DNA of 64,000 bases from Saccharopolyspora galaxeae (GTDB lineage: Bacteria; Actinomycetota; Actinomycetes; Mycobacteriales; Pseudonocardiaceae), in assembly GCF_016526145.1 (NCBI RefSeq), contig NZ_JADDUE010000001.1, positions 496,001 through 560,000 of the forward strand, written 5' to 3'. Numbering within the stretch: position 1 is the first letter of the stretch; each line of letters opens with the position of its first letter. Under the pieces are notes generated by a model. It saw only the letters and a program-made list of their open reading frames with translations, was not told the origin of the DNA and ran no database searches. A program made the position numbers and the translations under genes. Shown here piece by piece: positions 63,345 to 64,000 of this stretch.

Positions 63345-64000
63345 TCAGCCGGGGAGCCCGGCGCGGAGGGACTCGGCGGCGGCGCGCGGGTCTTCGGCCT
63401 CGGTGACCGCGCGGACCACCACGGCCCGCTCGGCACCGGCCGCGACCGCCTCGGCGAGGTTGCCGTGCCCGACGCCGCCGATCGCGAACCACGGCCTGCC
63501 GTGCCCGTGGTGCTCCGCGGCGTGCCGCACCAGCTCCAGCCCGGCCGCCGCACGACCCGGCTTCGTCGGCGTCGTCCACACCGGGCCGGTGCAGAAGTAG
63601 TCCACGCCCGGCTCGGTCGCCGCCGCGTCGGCCTGCACCACGTCGTGCGTGGAACGCCCCAGCACCACCTCGTCGCCGACGATGCGCCGCGCGAGCCCGA
63701 CCGGGATGTCCTCCTGCCCGAGGTGCAGCACGTCGGCTTCCGCGGCCAGCGCCACGTCCGCGCGGTCGTTCACCGCGAGCAGCGCGCCGTGCCGCACGCA
63801 CGCCTCGGCGAGCACTTCCAGCGCCGCCAGTTCTCGGCGGGCCTCCAACGGCGCGCCTTCGGCGCTCTTGTCGCGCAGCTGGATGATGTCGACCCCGCCG
63901 GACAACGCCGAGTCGGCGAAGTCCGCGAGATCACCCCGCTCGGTCCGCGCATCGGTGCACAAGTACAGGCGCGCATCGGCGAGCCGAGCGCGGATGCCGT
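63345..64000 (-). CDS. thiE: Thiamine-phosphate synthase ThiE, 5'-truncated by window edge
   Basis: About 218 residues are visible; the frame runs off the right edge ([20 protein letters not shown] is still in frame), so the start is outside. ThiE joins HMP-PP and the thiazole phosphate into thiamine phosphate. Typical stretches are [76 protein letters not shown] and [14 protein letters not shown]. Any TPP riboswitch would lie beyond the window. Confidence 0.95.
   Translation of the reverse strand, partial: GIRARLADARLYLCTDARTERGDLADFADSALSGGVDIIQLRDKSAEGAPLEARRELAALEVLAEACVRHGALLAVNDRADVALAAEADVLHLGQEDIPVGLARRIVGDEVVLGRSTHDVVQADAAATEPGVDYFCTGPVWTTPTKPGRAAAGLELVRHAAEHHGHGRPWFAIGGVGHGNLAEAVAAGAERAVVVRAVTEAEDPRAAAESLRAGLPG

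Overview
The window is high-GC actinobacterial chromosome with no recognisable insertion sequence, phage or CRISPR array. GTG and TTG starts are common. The left third keeps the order seen in Mycobacterium around clpC1-mhuD-mutY-radA-lpqE-carD-ispD-ispF-cysS-rlmB. Together with ectABCD, a clear DasR orthologue, an EspG-like protein and an AfsR-type regulator, this points to a Pseudonocardiaceae member, possibly Saccharopolyspora or a relative (inference; no 16S gene is present).

Layout. 1-12 kb: 3' part of clpC, a DedA membrane protein, a DrrAB-type exporter, a membrane-anchored endonuclease/phosphatase-fold protein, a Sir2 deacylase, MhuD, a YhgE/Pip-type membrane protein with a degenerate ABC ATPase, a 2H-fold protein and MutY. 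12-23 kb: a membrane protein, RadA, lipoprotein LpqE, the carD-ispD-ispF run, a NACHT ATPase with an amyloid-like N-terminal motif, a HAD hydrolase, cysS and rlmB. 23-30 kb: an MBOAT/AlgJ-type O-acetylation pair around a GNAT gene, a potassium channel and a zinc uptake operon (znuABC). 30-38.5 kb: an MsiK-type sugar ABC ATPase divergent from a LacI regulator, a trehalose-phosphatase/GH15 fusion, OtsA, a ThrE exporter and tRNA-Thr(TGT). 38.7-45.8 kb: a VOC protein, a secreted trypsin-like protease, the ectABCD compatible-solute cluster and an ADP-ribosylglycohydrolase. 46-54.7 kb: a large AfsR-like regulator, an SGNH hydrolase, a very Pro-rich protein followed by an EspG-like ESX chaperone, and a DUF3159 protein. 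55-64 kb: an amino-sugar module (NagK-like kinase, SIS isomerase, DasR with a near-consensus DasR operator), an AviRa-like rRNA methyltransferase apparently lacking a standard start codon, a PLP dehydratase, an anchored stalk protein, a streptogrisin-like protease and the start-truncated thiE.

Common themes are osmotic and desiccation protection (ectoine, hydroxyectoine, trehalose), metal and heme handling (Znu, MhuD), and amino-sugar sensing by DasR.

The most unusual sequence-level signal is a palindromic element of about 45 bp whose arms read GAACGGACCGTT / AACGGTCCGTTC. It occurs five times, always just downstream of a gene and four times between convergent genes. The other leading observations are a tight cluster of DnaA-box-like sequences at 2.84-2.92 kb, the NACHT protein with its RHIM/BASS-like motif, the absence of disA from its usual place beside radA, and a decayed helicase fragment near 29.9 kb.
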